Below are positions 32,087 to 38,844 of a stretch of DNA of 38,844 bases, one piece after another. This stretch comes from a virus. The translations under genes and the position numbers were made by a program. Position 1 is the stretch's first letter. Every line of letters starts with the position of its first letter. The notes under the pieces are model-generated. The model was given only the letters and a program-made list of their open reading frames with translations, had not been told where the DNA came from and ran no database searches. The stretch spans positions 1-38,844 of IMG/VR virus record IMGVR_UViG_3300049846_002010; one strand, given 5' to 3'.

Positions 32087-33073
32087 ATGCATAAGTTTGA
32101 AAGAAGCCTCCCGACCGTAGAGGTCGAAGGAGTGGTGTATGACCGCACCCTCAAGAAAGAAGTTGTCCAAACCGTAAGAGTTCCTATCGATCCAGACAAG
32201 TTTGTCTCGACCAAGGACCAGTTCGAGCTGACCTATTTGCGATGGCGCTACTTTATGCGAGCGGCAAATCCTCCTACCGAATTGGTCAAGAAGTACGAAA
32301 AGGCTGCTTTAAAAGTGGCCAAAGAGTCGTACAATGAAAACTATGACGCTATGAAGAATTCCGGCCTAGAGGTCGAGGATGTCTGCAACATTGCTCTTGT
32401 CCACCTAGTCAGTTACCTGGGCTGCTACAGCTTGCAGTTTTCCGAGATTGGAAAGACCAAGGTTGCTGAGAAGATGGGTGATGTAAGCCAAGAAGAAGTT
32501 AAGCGAAAAGACCTGTCCAACATGATGGTTTTTATTCAGCAAAGGCTGAAAGACTTGGTCAGAGTTTTCCGTCAAAAGAACAAGAACGTTCTAGGTGAGC
32601 ATTTGGTAGCCGTCCTATTTCAGCTCGTGGACAAGGAATCTCCTTGTACTGACATGGAACTTATCAAAGCGCCAAACAAGTACGGGTTTCGAAGAGTCAC
32701 TCCCACACACTACAAAGAGGTCAAGAAAAAGCTTGGCACCTATCCTCAAGTGGGCAGATTTGTATTGGGCGATACCGTATACAGATATGTGTACATCCAC
32801 AACGGCCCGATCTGGACAGCAGATCATGAAAATCCAGAAGACATCGCCGCCTTCAATCCCCAGTCTAGCATTCCTCCGCAAGAGGAAGCGTTTGAGACGA
32901 TGAGAAGGTATCGAATGGAAAAGCTTTTGGACAAGTACTACAAAGCAAACACGACCAATAAGATCAGAATGCTCAAGCATGCCATAAGCTTTTTGAAGAA
33001 AAAGAAGATGGCAAACGAGTTGGTACTTGCTAAGGGATTGTTAAATAAGCTAGAATACAACGAAGGTGTATGA
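32087..33073 (+). CDS. Hypothetical protein with weak sigma-region-2-like segment
   Basis: This 328-residue protein is mostly helical. Around residues 95-120 it reads LEVEDVCNIALVHLVSYLG, and at 148-170 MMVFIQQRLKDLVRVFRQ. The spacing and pattern recall the DLxQEGxxGLxxAxxKFD and RxxIxxAIR parts of sigma region 2, but conservation is poor. The centre (200-255) is a beta-containing domain with PNKYGFRRVTPTHYKEVKKK and aromatic strands, and the end is a basic helix. It may contact DNA or RNA polymerase. It overlaps the next gene by ATGA. A GGCGG site precedes the ATG. Confidence 0.65.
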   Translation: MHKFERSLPTVEVEGVVYDRTLKKEVVQTVRVPIDPDKFVSTKDQFELTYLRWRYFMRAANPPTELVKKYEKAALKVAKESYNENYDAMKNSGLEVEDVCNIALVHLVSYLGCYSLQFSEIGKTKVAEKMGDVSQEEVKRKDLSNMMVFIQQRLKDLVRVFRQKNKNVLGEHLVAVLFQLVDKESPCTDMELIKAPNKYGFRRVTPTHYKEVKKKLGTYPQVGRFVLGDTVYRYVYIHNGPIWTADHENPEDIAAFNPQSSIPPQEEAFETMRRYRMEKLLDKYYKANTTNKIRMLKHAISFLKKKKMANELVLAKGLLNKLEYNEGV

Positions 33074-33516
33074 ACGATATTCGAAAGTCTATAGATCATC
33101 TAATCGATGAGTGGTTCCGAATGCGGTGCCACGAGAAGTACAATAACGTCCCCAGAGGGGGGATGTTTCGCTATCTCAAAGAGCTGTTCGAACTCCTAAA
33201 AGAAAATTCATATTCCTACGAAGACCTGACAATCCTACACATCAAAAAGATCAAGAAGCTTTGTCAATGGCAAGAAGGTGCCAATCCACATCCTAAGGCC
33301 AAAGTCAAATGGCTAGGAGAGATTGAAGCTAACTGGAACAACGCCTCAGCATTGATTTTTCCATCAACAGATGCTCCGTTGAAGGAAGAGGTAGCTCAGG
33401 CAGAAATCGAGTCTCCTCCTATCAGTCCAAATCTATTGAAAACAGATGTTGTGTACGATAAGGATGACATGTCGATCATCGAAGAGTTGGGCATCCTAAA
33501 GGAATTTTGTGAGTAA
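33070..33516 (+). CDS. Hypothetical protein upstream of replicative helicase
   Basis: Unrecognised 148-residue protein. The N-terminal 85 residues are helical and basic (DEWFRMRCHEKY, KKIKKLCQWQ), then comes a polar linker and an acidic C-terminus. GAAGGTG precedes the ATG. The stop overlaps the DnaB-like gene's GTG start by 8 bases. Placement beside a DnaB-like helicase would allow a helicase-loader role, but there is no P-loop or known loader motif, so this is speculation. Confidence 0.62.
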   Translation: MNDIRKSIDHLIDEWFRMRCHEKYNNVPRGGMFRYLKELFELLKENSYSYEDLTILHIKKIKKLCQWQEGANPHPKAKVKWLGEIEANWNNASALIFPSTDAPLKEEVAQAEIESPPISPNLLKTDVVYDKDDMSIIEELGILKEFCE

Positions 33517-34594
33517 AGACATAGAAAACTTACAAAGAAAAGCCAAAGAGGAAAGTGAGCTTCTTCTCAAAAAGAAGGCGATCGAAGCCCATAAAACTCA
33601 GGCTGATTATGACCGAATGGTTCGATCCCAGCAGGACATTGATGCGTGGAAAAACATCAATATCGAAGCTGATAGGCCAGCCTTTATCGAGAGAGTCATC
33701 AAAGAGAGCCGTGAGTACATGGAAGCAGCCAAGAGCTGTAAGGAATTCATGTGCAAATCCTTCAATCGAATCGTCCCATTCTTTGCTAAAAACATCATTC
33801 TGATGGGAGCAACTAGCGGTGAAGGTAAGTCTACCGTTACGGCCAATATCGCTCTAAAAACGATCATGTCAGGCGGCAAGGTACTTATCATTTCCAATGA
33901 GGAAGCTGTGCCAGATGTTTACAATCGCATAACTTGCCTTGCAAAAGGGTGGCTCTATACCAATCACAATGAGTTCACCGATGAGCAAAAAGCCGTTTTA
34001 GAGTCAGGCATCAGGGCCTGGGAAAAGTACGTTACGGTCATAGGCGATTCAACATACGGTCCTGGTACCACGACTACAATCGAAGGCGTCCAGAGCGTCA
34101 TGGAGAGTTTGATCAAGAATGGTCAGAAGTACGACGTGATCATTCTGGACTACATTCAAAAAGTCATGTTCTCAAAGACCAACCATTATCTCCAGACCTG
34201 GGAGATCTTGAACAAAATGATGCTGTATATCGACGATTTCAAGAACAGGTACATGGCTCCGATTGTTGTCATGTCTCAACTACACCCATCGAATGGTGAG
34301 TCTGAGCGCTCATTCGAAGATCGAATCAGGGGCTATAAGGGCATCATTACGCCCTCCACTTGCGCAATCGAGATGGTAGCCAATAAGAAAGATCTAAAAA
34401 CAAAGTTTGTAATTCACAAAAACAGGTGGTATGATGGCGATACGGGAAAGCAAACCGTGACGGTAGGGTGGTTTAAAGGCAAATTCGTAGACGAAAACAA
34501 TCCAGACTTCAAATCCTGGGTTGATCAAAAGAAAGGCGAGAGAGTCGCCAGAATGATGGAGAATGAAAATGGAACAAGAAAATCAAACGATTGA
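33509..34594 (+). CDS. DnaB-like replicative helicase (SF4)
   Basis: Hexameric helicase that unwinds DNA ahead of the polymerase. In 361 residues it has the RecA-like core: Walker A GATSGEGKST (about 100-109), Walker B VIILDYIQK (about 210-218), VVMSQLHP (sensor/Gln motif, about 252-259) and an arginine-rich C-terminal motif at HKNRWYDG. The N-terminal 90 residues are a charged helix rather than the DnaB N-terminal primase-binding domain, as in T4 gp41-type or DnaB-core helicases. Start GTG 33509 has AAAGGA upstream. The next genes include the primase, so helicase and primase are co-transcribed. Confidence 0.88.
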   Translation: MSKDIENLQRKAKEESELLLKKKAIEAHKTQADYDRMVRSQQDIDAWKNINIEADRPAFIERVIKESREYMEAAKSCKEFMCKSFNRIVPFFAKNIILMGATSGEGKSTVTANIALKTIMSGGKVLIISNEEAVPDVYNRITCLAKGWLYTNHNEFTDEQKAVLESGIRAWEKYVTVIGDSTYGPGTTTTIEGVQSVMESLIKNGQKYDVIILDYIQKVMFSKTNHYLQTWEILNKMMLYIDDFKNRYMAPIVVMSQLHPSNGESERSFEDRIRGYKGIITPSTCAIEMVANKKDLKTKFVIHKNRWYDGDTGKQTVTVGWFKGKFVDENNPDFKSWVDQKKGERVARMMENENGTRKSND

Positions 34595-34979
34595 TCGTGA
34601 ACTGACTTATCAGGAACGCCAGGAAATCAAAGCGCTCAGCAAGATGTTCTTGGGCTCCTCTTCGCGCTGGCAAAAGCTTGAGCGCAAAGGCACCCTCACT
34701 CCTAAGAAGGACGCTGATGGCAATCCGATCATTGTTGGATACAATAAGAAAGTCAAAACTCCCGTTAAGGTCAAGAATGAGGCAGGTGAAGAAGTTACCG
34801 TAATGAAGCCTTCGCCCATGTACCTTTACGAAACGGTTCGCGCCAATCCTCTAGAGCTTTTGGCTCAGCTCCGTGACGCTAAGGCTAAGGTCGATGCGGC
34901 TCGTGAAGCTCAGCGACAAGCCCAAGAGGCAAACAAAGCTGCTGCTATGGCCAGTGGTTCGGCAGAAGGATCGACATGA
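34569..34979 (+). CDS. Hypothetical protein between helicase and primase
   Basis: This 136-residue protein has a helical start (RELTYQERQEIKALSKMFLG), a Lys/Gly/Asn-rich beta-like middle with VKTPVKVKNEAGEEVTVM, and an Ala/Gln/Glu-rich coiled tail. ATG 34569 has GGAG at 7 bases; ATG 34563 is an alternative. It lies inside the helicase 3' end and overlaps the primase start. No family recognised. Confidence 0.65.
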   Translation: MEQENQTIDRELTYQERQEIKALSKMFLGSSSRWQKLERKGTLTPKKDADGNPIIVGYNKKVKTPVKVKNEAGEEVTVMKPSPMYLYETVRANPLELLAQLRDAKAKVDAAREAQRQAQEANKAAAMASGSAEGST

Positions 34980-35860
34980 TCTCGGAGTCGGGAAGACAAC
35001 TTCTCGACATCATGTTTCGAGAGGGAGAAGAGGTTTGCGTTAGCCACGATGGATATGGCTACCATAGCATTCCCTTGTCCAGCTTGGAATACAGTACCGT
35101 TGAACTGAAGGCTCCTCCAGAGTCAAAGCTGAGCGATGCCATCATCGACACTTCCGAGATTAAGCTAGTTTCCTTGAATCCCACCAAAGGATTCCGCCGA
35201 GACGAAAACGTAACGGCATTCCGAAACTTTCTGATCGAGGTTGACGATATGGATCTTGCCGACCAGCTCAGGTACGTTGATGGGATGCAACTGCCCTACT
35301 CGGTCTGCGTCTTTTCGGGAAACAAGTCTCTGCACTTTTCGATTTGCCTTGAGGACTCGCTTCCGTCGTACAAGCTGTACTACTATTACGCCACTTGGAT
35401 TCTCAACATCATGAGTGGCGCAGACCAGAAGACCAAAAATCCGACTCGCTCGATTCGCTTTGCTGGGGCTATTCGAGACGGCAAGGAACAAAAGCTGGTG
35501 AAGATCAAGCCCAGGATTCAATTAGCTGACTTGAATAGTTGGCTAAGTCAGTATGAAGGCCAGAAACCTAAGGGTTTTTTCGATGAAAACAAGCCGACCC
35601 CTATCGATAAAGACAAAGAAAATCACATACCTAAGTGGGTTTGGGATAAGGTTATAAATGGCATTGACAAATCCAAGGGACGTAACGTAGAATGGTTCAA
35701 GATAGCGTCGGAGTTTGGAAAATTGGGCTACGACGCCGAAAGCGCAATTGGATTTTTAGAACAATATTTTGTTAGCGAATACGACTTCAAGAGGAACGAA
35801 TGGGCAACGACCATTAAGAGCGGAATCAAGAACGGAAGAAAAAAGGCGGGTTTGGAATGA
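34976..35860 (+). CDS. Archaeo-eukaryotic-type (AEP-like) DNA primase
   Basis: Likely makes primers for replication. The 294-residue protein shows the AEP order: NFLIEVDDMD (metal-binding acids, about 84-93), VFSGNKSLHF (the SGxKxxH motif, about 113-122) and KNPTRSIRFAGAIR (basic motif, about 153-166). It ends in a PriCT-like helical domain (WFKIASEFGKLGYDAESAI to the end). No TOPRIM primase (DnaG-type) motif is seen. It follows the DnaB-like helicase with one small gene between, which supports a primosome unit. Start ATG 34976 sits within the preceding stop. The family call is by motif and could be a related PrimPol. Confidence 0.72.
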   Translation: MISESGRQLLDIMFREGEEVCVSHDGYGYHSIPLSSLEYSTVELKAPPESKLSDAIIDTSEIKLVSLNPTKGFRRDENVTAFRNFLIEVDDMDLADQLRYVDGMQLPYSVCVFSGNKSLHFSICLEDSLPSYKLYYYYATWILNIMSGADQKTKNPTRSIRFAGAIRDGKEQKLVKIKPRIQLADLNSWLSQYEGQKPKGFFDENKPTPIDKDKENHIPKWVWDKVINGIDKSKGRNVEWFKIASEFGKLGYDAESAIGFLEQYFVSEYDFKRNEWATTIKSGIKNGRKKAGLE

Positions 35861-36474
35861 GCCGAAAGTTTACGAGAGACGACATCGATAGGTTGCACGA
35901 TTATGGCATCCATGTGCCTACTCGTACAATTTACGTTGGCTCGGAAAACTACGACGATTCCGGTGAAACTGGAACAGATTTTATTATGGCTGAAAGGGTG
36001 ATCAAAAACCTTCACATGCTGGATTCAGTAAACCAAGAGCCGATCACGATTATCATGAACAATCTTGGAGGAGACGTTTTCCACGGAATGGCCATCTACG
36101 ATGCTATTCGAAACTGCAAGAGTAAAGTCATCGTCAAGGCTACTGGGTATGTGATGAGTATGGGCTCACTGATCTTTCAGGCTGGCGATGAAAGACTCCT
36201 ATCTCCTAATGCCGTGATCATGATTCATCACGGATACGATTATCAAAACAACCACGTCAAGACCGTGCGTAACTGGGTTGAATTTGGCAAACGATATGAT
36301 AAGATTTTGAACAATATCTACCTAGAGAAGATTCGGGAGAAAAACAAAGAGTTCAATCTAAAAAAACTTGAAAAGCTTTTAGATTTCGATACCATTCTCC
36401 TAGCAAGTGAGGCTATCGAGCTTGGCTTGGCGGACGGAATTTATGGCGAAGAAAAAGAAACTGAAGAAGCCTAA
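35857..36474 (+). CDS. ClpP-like serine protease
   Basis: This 205-residue protein matches ClpP length and plan: NNLGGDVFHGMAIYDAI, GYVMSMGSLIFQAG (Ser101), VIMIHHGYDY (His124 or 125) and LLDFDTILLASEAIELGLADGI (Asp178). All three catalytic residues are present, unlike the exported relative at 12680. It lacks a signal peptide, so it is cytoplasmic. Phage ClpP-like enzymes are often head-maturation proteases, but this one lies in the replication block, away from portal. It may instead work with a host Clp ATPase. It overlaps the primase by ATGA and the next gene by 32 bases. Confidence 0.85.
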   Translation: MSRKFTRDDIDRLHDYGIHVPTRTIYVGSENYDDSGETGTDFIMAERVIKNLHMLDSVNQEPITIIMNNLGGDVFHGMAIYDAIRNCKSKVIVKATGYVMSMGSLIFQAGDERLLSPNAVIMIHHGYDYQNNHVKTVRNWVEFGKRYDKILNNIYLEKIREKNKEFNLKKLEKLLDFDTILLASEAIELGLADGIYGEEKETEEA

Positions 36475-36598
36475 GCCTCGCATCCCAGTCGCGCCTCCTG
36501 GAATCCGACACAAGTCGATTAAGGACTACGACCGCAAAAAGGAAAAGAAAGAAGTCAAGAAATTGATCACTGAAGGTGAATGGAGAAAGAAACTATGA
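36443..36598 (+). CDS. Small basic protein
   Basis: This 51-residue Lys/Arg-rich protein (MAKKKKLKKPKPRIP at the start) is of the kind often found in phages between larger genes, and could bind nucleic acid. The ATG at 36443 lies inside the ClpP 3' end in another frame, and its stop overlaps the ligase ATG (ATGA). No strong ribosome site was seen. A longer upstream start at 36407 is inside the ClpP coding region and unlikely. Confidence 0.6.
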   Translation: MAKKKKLKKPKPRIPVAPPGIRHKSIKDYDRKKEKKEVKKLITEGEWRKKL

Positions 36599-37809
36599 CC
36601 AAAGAATTTCCTACCCTATACAGAAAAGCAATCGGTGGTGCAATCCAATACTGGAACATTCGAGTAGAGGATCGTCCTGCTGTGGAATACCTTGCTCCAG
36701 GAGTTGCTGTACCTAATGGTAAAGAGGTTGGCCTAATCATCTCTGAGTATGGTCAAATGGGAACCGAGAGCCCTCAGAAGACGACTGACGTTGTTCTTGA
36801 AGGTAAGAATACGGGAAAGAAGAACGAGACCACCGCCGTAGAACAGGCCATCAAAGAAGCCAAGTCAAAGTGGGAAATTCAGAAAAAGAAGAAGGGTTAC
36901 GTTGAGACTATCGAGGCCGCTGAAGCTGGCGAAGTCGATGATCTTGTAGAAGGCGGCATCTTCCCAATGCTTGCTGACAAGTTTTCAACTAAGGGTGACC
37001 GAGTAATGTATCCCGCCTATCTTCAACCCAAACTTGATGGATATCGCTGTATCGCTATCGTTAAGGATGGGAAATGCACCCTATGGTCTCGAACTCGTAA
37101 ACGTATTAATTCAGTTCCGCACATTGAGCGAGCAGTAGAGAAGCTTGTTGGCGGTGCCAACGCCATCCTCGATGGAGAACTCTACAATCACGATTGGGTT
37201 ATTCAATATGGAAAAGAAAAAGCATTCGAGATGCTTGGGTGTGTGCGCAAAAAAGAGCCTAACGATTTAGCCAAAGAAGTGTCCTACCATATCTATGACA
37301 TGCCGAGTGCAGAGTTTTCTTTTGAAGATCGATATAGGATCATAGCAAAGATTTTTGCGCTTTCAGAATCCGCAATAGATAAGCTGGTAGGGGTGGAAAC
37401 AATTATTGTTCAAGATGAAGACGATGCCATGAACGCATTTGAATCTTATTTAGATAAAAAATATGAAGGAGTAATGATCAGAACTCGATCTGGAGCATAT
37501 TTTGGACATCCAACAAAACGCTCCCTTGATCTGTTAAAGATTAAAGAGTTTGATGATTCCGAGTTCAAAGTAGTCGGAATCACAGAAGGGCGTGGCAAAA
37601 TGGCTGGGAAAGCTATCTTTGTGTGCCTTGCCGATAACGGCAACGAATTCGAGGCCAAGATGAAAGGGCCTTTAGAAAAACTGAAAGAGTACTGGGAAAA
37701 TCCAGACAAGTACGTGGGGAAGATTCTCACTGTGCAGTATCAGGGTTTTACGTCAGCAAAGAAAGTTCCTAGGTTTCCGGTCGCTCTACGCTTTAGAGAG
37801 GACTTATAA
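36595..37809 (+). CDS. ATP-dependent DNA ligase
   Basis: Seals nicks during replication and recombination. The 404-residue protein has the nucleotidyl-transfer core: motif I QPKLDGYR (Lys146), LDGEL, motif IIIa YHIYDMP, motif IV EGVMIRT and motif V LLKIKEF. An OB domain follows with DNGNEFEAKMKG and LTVQYQGFT. Residues 1-130 are an extra N-terminal domain (a WGR-like beta unit: YWNIRVEDRP, SPQKTTDVV, then a basic helix GKKNETTAVEQAIKEAKSKW), as in some phage ligases. ATG 36595 is preferred (GGAG at 9 bases); ATG 36580 would add 5 residues. Confidence 0.92.
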   Translation: MTKEFPTLYRKAIGGAIQYWNIRVEDRPAVEYLAPGVAVPNGKEVGLIISEYGQMGTESPQKTTDVVLEGKNTGKKNETTAVEQAIKEAKSKWEIQKKKKGYVETIEAAEAGEVDDLVEGGIFPMLADKFSTKGDRVMYPAYLQPKLDGYRCIAIVKDGKCTLWSRTRKRINSVPHIERAVEKLVGGANAILDGELYNHDWVIQYGKEKAFEMLGCVRKKEPNDLAKEVSYHIYDMPSAEFSFEDRYRIIAKIFALSESAIDKLVGVETIIVQDEDDAMNAFESYLDKKYEGVMIRTRSGAYFGHPTKRSLDLLKIKEFDDSEFKVVGITEGRGKMAGKAIFVCLADNGNEFEAKMKGPLEKLKEYWENPDKYVGKILTVQYQGFTSAKKVPRFPVALRFREDL

Positions 37810-38435
37810 TGAGCGAAGAAAACAAAATTCCCGAATTTACCGAATTCGAGACAAAATACCGTGTTGATCACCATCAACAGTTTCTGTTCAAACAAATCGT
37901 AGGCGAATTGCCTGAGATCAAAGACTTCATCTATGTGGAAGGCCCTGATTTCTACTACGTAAATCCTGACCGCGACGGCTTTGCCAGGTATCGCAAACCC
38001 TCTTTTGGCCTGGATAATAACCGCGCCGAGATCACGGTTAAGTTCAAGCCCAAAGATGCCAAGAACAACATCGTACGCAAAGAGATCAACGTTCGAGTCG
38101 ATGGAACTCCAGAGAATACGGCCAAAGAGCTGATTCAGTCTATGGGTTATGAGTTCAATTTCAGCATCTATAAGAACTGCCAGATCTACAAGTTTGCAGA
38201 TGCTACCCTAGTCTTCTACACCGTTTACGATACAACGGACGGCAAGCCTAAAAACCAGGACAGCTTTGTTGAGATTGAAGTTGACGAGGAAGGTATTAAG
38301 GATATGGTCGAGGCCCAGGCTTGGGCGATCATCGAGAAGTACGAGAAGATCTTAGAGCCAGTTGGCGTGTCAGCCAAAAGGCGGCTTCGAAAAAGCCTGT
38401 TCGAGATGTATGTGAGGGAGAAGAAAAATGGGTAA
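37809..38435 (+). CDS. CYTH-domain enzyme (triphosphate tunnel family)
   Basis: This 208-residue protein shows the CYTH hallmark ExExK at residues 12-16 (EFETKYRVD). The alternating strands of a tunnel follow: FARYRKPS, RAEITVKFKPK, IVRKEINVRVD, CQIYKFADATLVFYTVYDT and DSFVEIEVDEE. Family members hydrolyse inorganic, thiamine or RNA triphosphates or make cAMP. The substrate cannot be read from sequence. The C-terminal tail is basic and helical. It directly follows DNA ligase with a TAATG overlap, so a nucleic-acid end-processing or nucleotide role is possible (inference). Confidence 0.75.
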   Translation: MSEENKIPEFTEFETKYRVDHHQQFLFKQIVGELPEIKDFIYVEGPDFYYVNPDRDGFARYRKPSFGLDNNRAEITVKFKPKDAKNNIVRKEINVRVDGTPENTAKELIQSMGYEFNFSIYKNCQIYKFADATLVFYTVYDTTDGKPKNQDSFVEIEVDEEGIKDMVEAQAWAIIEKYEKILEPVGVSAKRRLRKSLFEMYVREKKNG

Positions 38436-38844
38436 CATGGACCGCCTCTACAATCTTTTGAAGGACGAAAGCTATCAGCACGCAATCGAAAGGCTTTCTT
38501 GGGAAGATAGTAATGCCTATGGCCAGAAAGCCCAAAGTATTGCCGCAAGAGTTAAGAATGAGGTTACTGCAGTCTCCAATGTGGATATCAAACCTGGCTC
38601 GGATATGTTCGCCCTGACCAGTTACATTGGTCACTCTCTCGCCAAAATGTACAAAACAATTCTATTGTCAGATGCATCAGATCAGTCTAAGATAGAACTG
38701 GCTAATGCGGTCAAAAATATTGAACAAGTAGCAGCTCAGTTTGCCCAGAGCGTTTCGCTGAAGCGAGCCGAGGCAAAGAAGAGGGAGGCGGAATGCAAAG
38801 CAAACAACATCAATTTGGCTGGGGTGACACCTTCGGTGTCCGAG
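38428..38844 (+). CDS. Hypothetical protein, incomplete at right edge
   Basis: A reading frame opens at ATG 38428 (GGGAG upstream; 8-base overlap with the CYTH gene) and has no stop up to the window edge (139 codons). The protein begins MGNMDRLYNLLKDESYQ and is helical, with Ala/Lys-rich coil toward residues 95-130. Near the edge, an overlapping second frame starts at ATG 38793 after GGGAGG and may be the next gene, which would imply this one ends just beyond. No family recognised. Confidence 0.6.
   Translation, partial: MGNMDRLYNLLKDESYQHAIERLSWEDSNAYGQKAQSIAARVKNEVTAVSNVDIKPGSDMFALTSYIGHSLAKMYKTILLSDASDQSKIELANAVKNIEQVAAQFAQSVSLKRAEAKKREAECKANNINLAGVTPSVSE

Noticed and set aside
36407-36442. 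Upstream start for the small basic protein
   Set aside because: It would extend into the conserved ClpP C-terminus. The ATG at 36443 gives a typical Lys-rich phage protein.
1-38844. tRNA genes and strong rho-independent terminators
   Set aside because: Nearly all sequence is coding. I saw no cloverleaf-like segment or GC stem with T-run in the few gaps. A tRNA-finding program would be needed to exclude them fully.

Overview
The window is part of a large tailed double-stranded DNA bacteriophage genome (Caudoviricetes). It holds a large terminase, a portal protein and a complete phage-encoded replication, recombination and nucleotide-synthesis set. Genes are packed almost without gaps, mostly with ATGA/TGATG stop-start overlaps. 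No ribosomal RNA, tRNA, integrase, insertion sequence or CRISPR array is visible. The recombination genes resemble T4 (UvsW-, gp46-, gp47-, gp32-, UvsY- and UvsX-like). The DNA polymerase, however, is a bacterial Pol III alpha (C-family) type, the primase looks archaeo-eukaryotic, the ribonucleotide reductase is B12-dependent class II, and one gene resembles T5 A1. It is therefore not a standard T4 relative. The host cannot be fixed from this sequence. Two proteins with N-terminal export signals suggest that some products act outside the cytoplasm.

Layout. Positions 33-7094 (minus strand) are a morphogenesis block. Read in transcription order it is a GroEL-like chaperonin, terminase large subunit, a beta-rich structural candidate, portal, and a Gln/Ala/Pro-rich protein. 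Positions 7095-7151 are the divergent control region, with a 10-bp palindrome. Everything from 7152 to the right edge is on the plus strand. Positions 7152-13657 carry a UvsW-like helicase, a sigma-factor-like protein that ends before region 4, a GroES-like co-chaperonin, a chimeric nuclease (homing-type domain fused to SbcD/Mre11), two unknowns (one with a helix-turn-helix) and an exported ClpP-like protease. Positions 13661-19045 carry a zinc ribbon, SbcC/Rad50, small unknowns, an HNH nuclease and class II RNR. A sigma70-like promoter lies at about 19030-19057, followed by two low-complexity proteins, the A1-like metallophosphoesterase and small unknowns. Positions 22887-27705 hold RNase H, a DEDDh exonuclease and DnaE. 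Positions 27708-37809 hold an exported subtilase, an unknown, SSB, UvsY-like, UvsX/RecA, unknowns, DnaB-like helicase, AEP primase, ClpP, a small basic protein and ATP-dependent DNA ligase. A CYTH-fold enzyme and an incomplete gene close the window.

How the genes fit together. DnaE lacks an intact PHP metal site and probably relies on the separate proofreading exonuclease directly upstream. DnaB-like helicase, AEP primase, RNase H and ligase complete a replisome, although no clamp or clamp loader is seen here. SSB, UvsY and UvsX are consecutive, and SbcCD plus the UvsW helicase support recombination-dependent replication. The GroEL/GroES-like pair probably assists folding of phage proteins. 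The truncated sigma is a candidate late-transcription factor of the T4 gp55 kind.

Most unusual items: the endonuclease-SbcD fusion, the sigma lacking region 4, the CYTH enzyme beside the ligase, the three serine proteases (two apparently exported), the two possible starts of UvsX, and the degenerate Walker A plus Cys cluster in TerL. All functional calls come from reading motifs by eye. No database search was possible.
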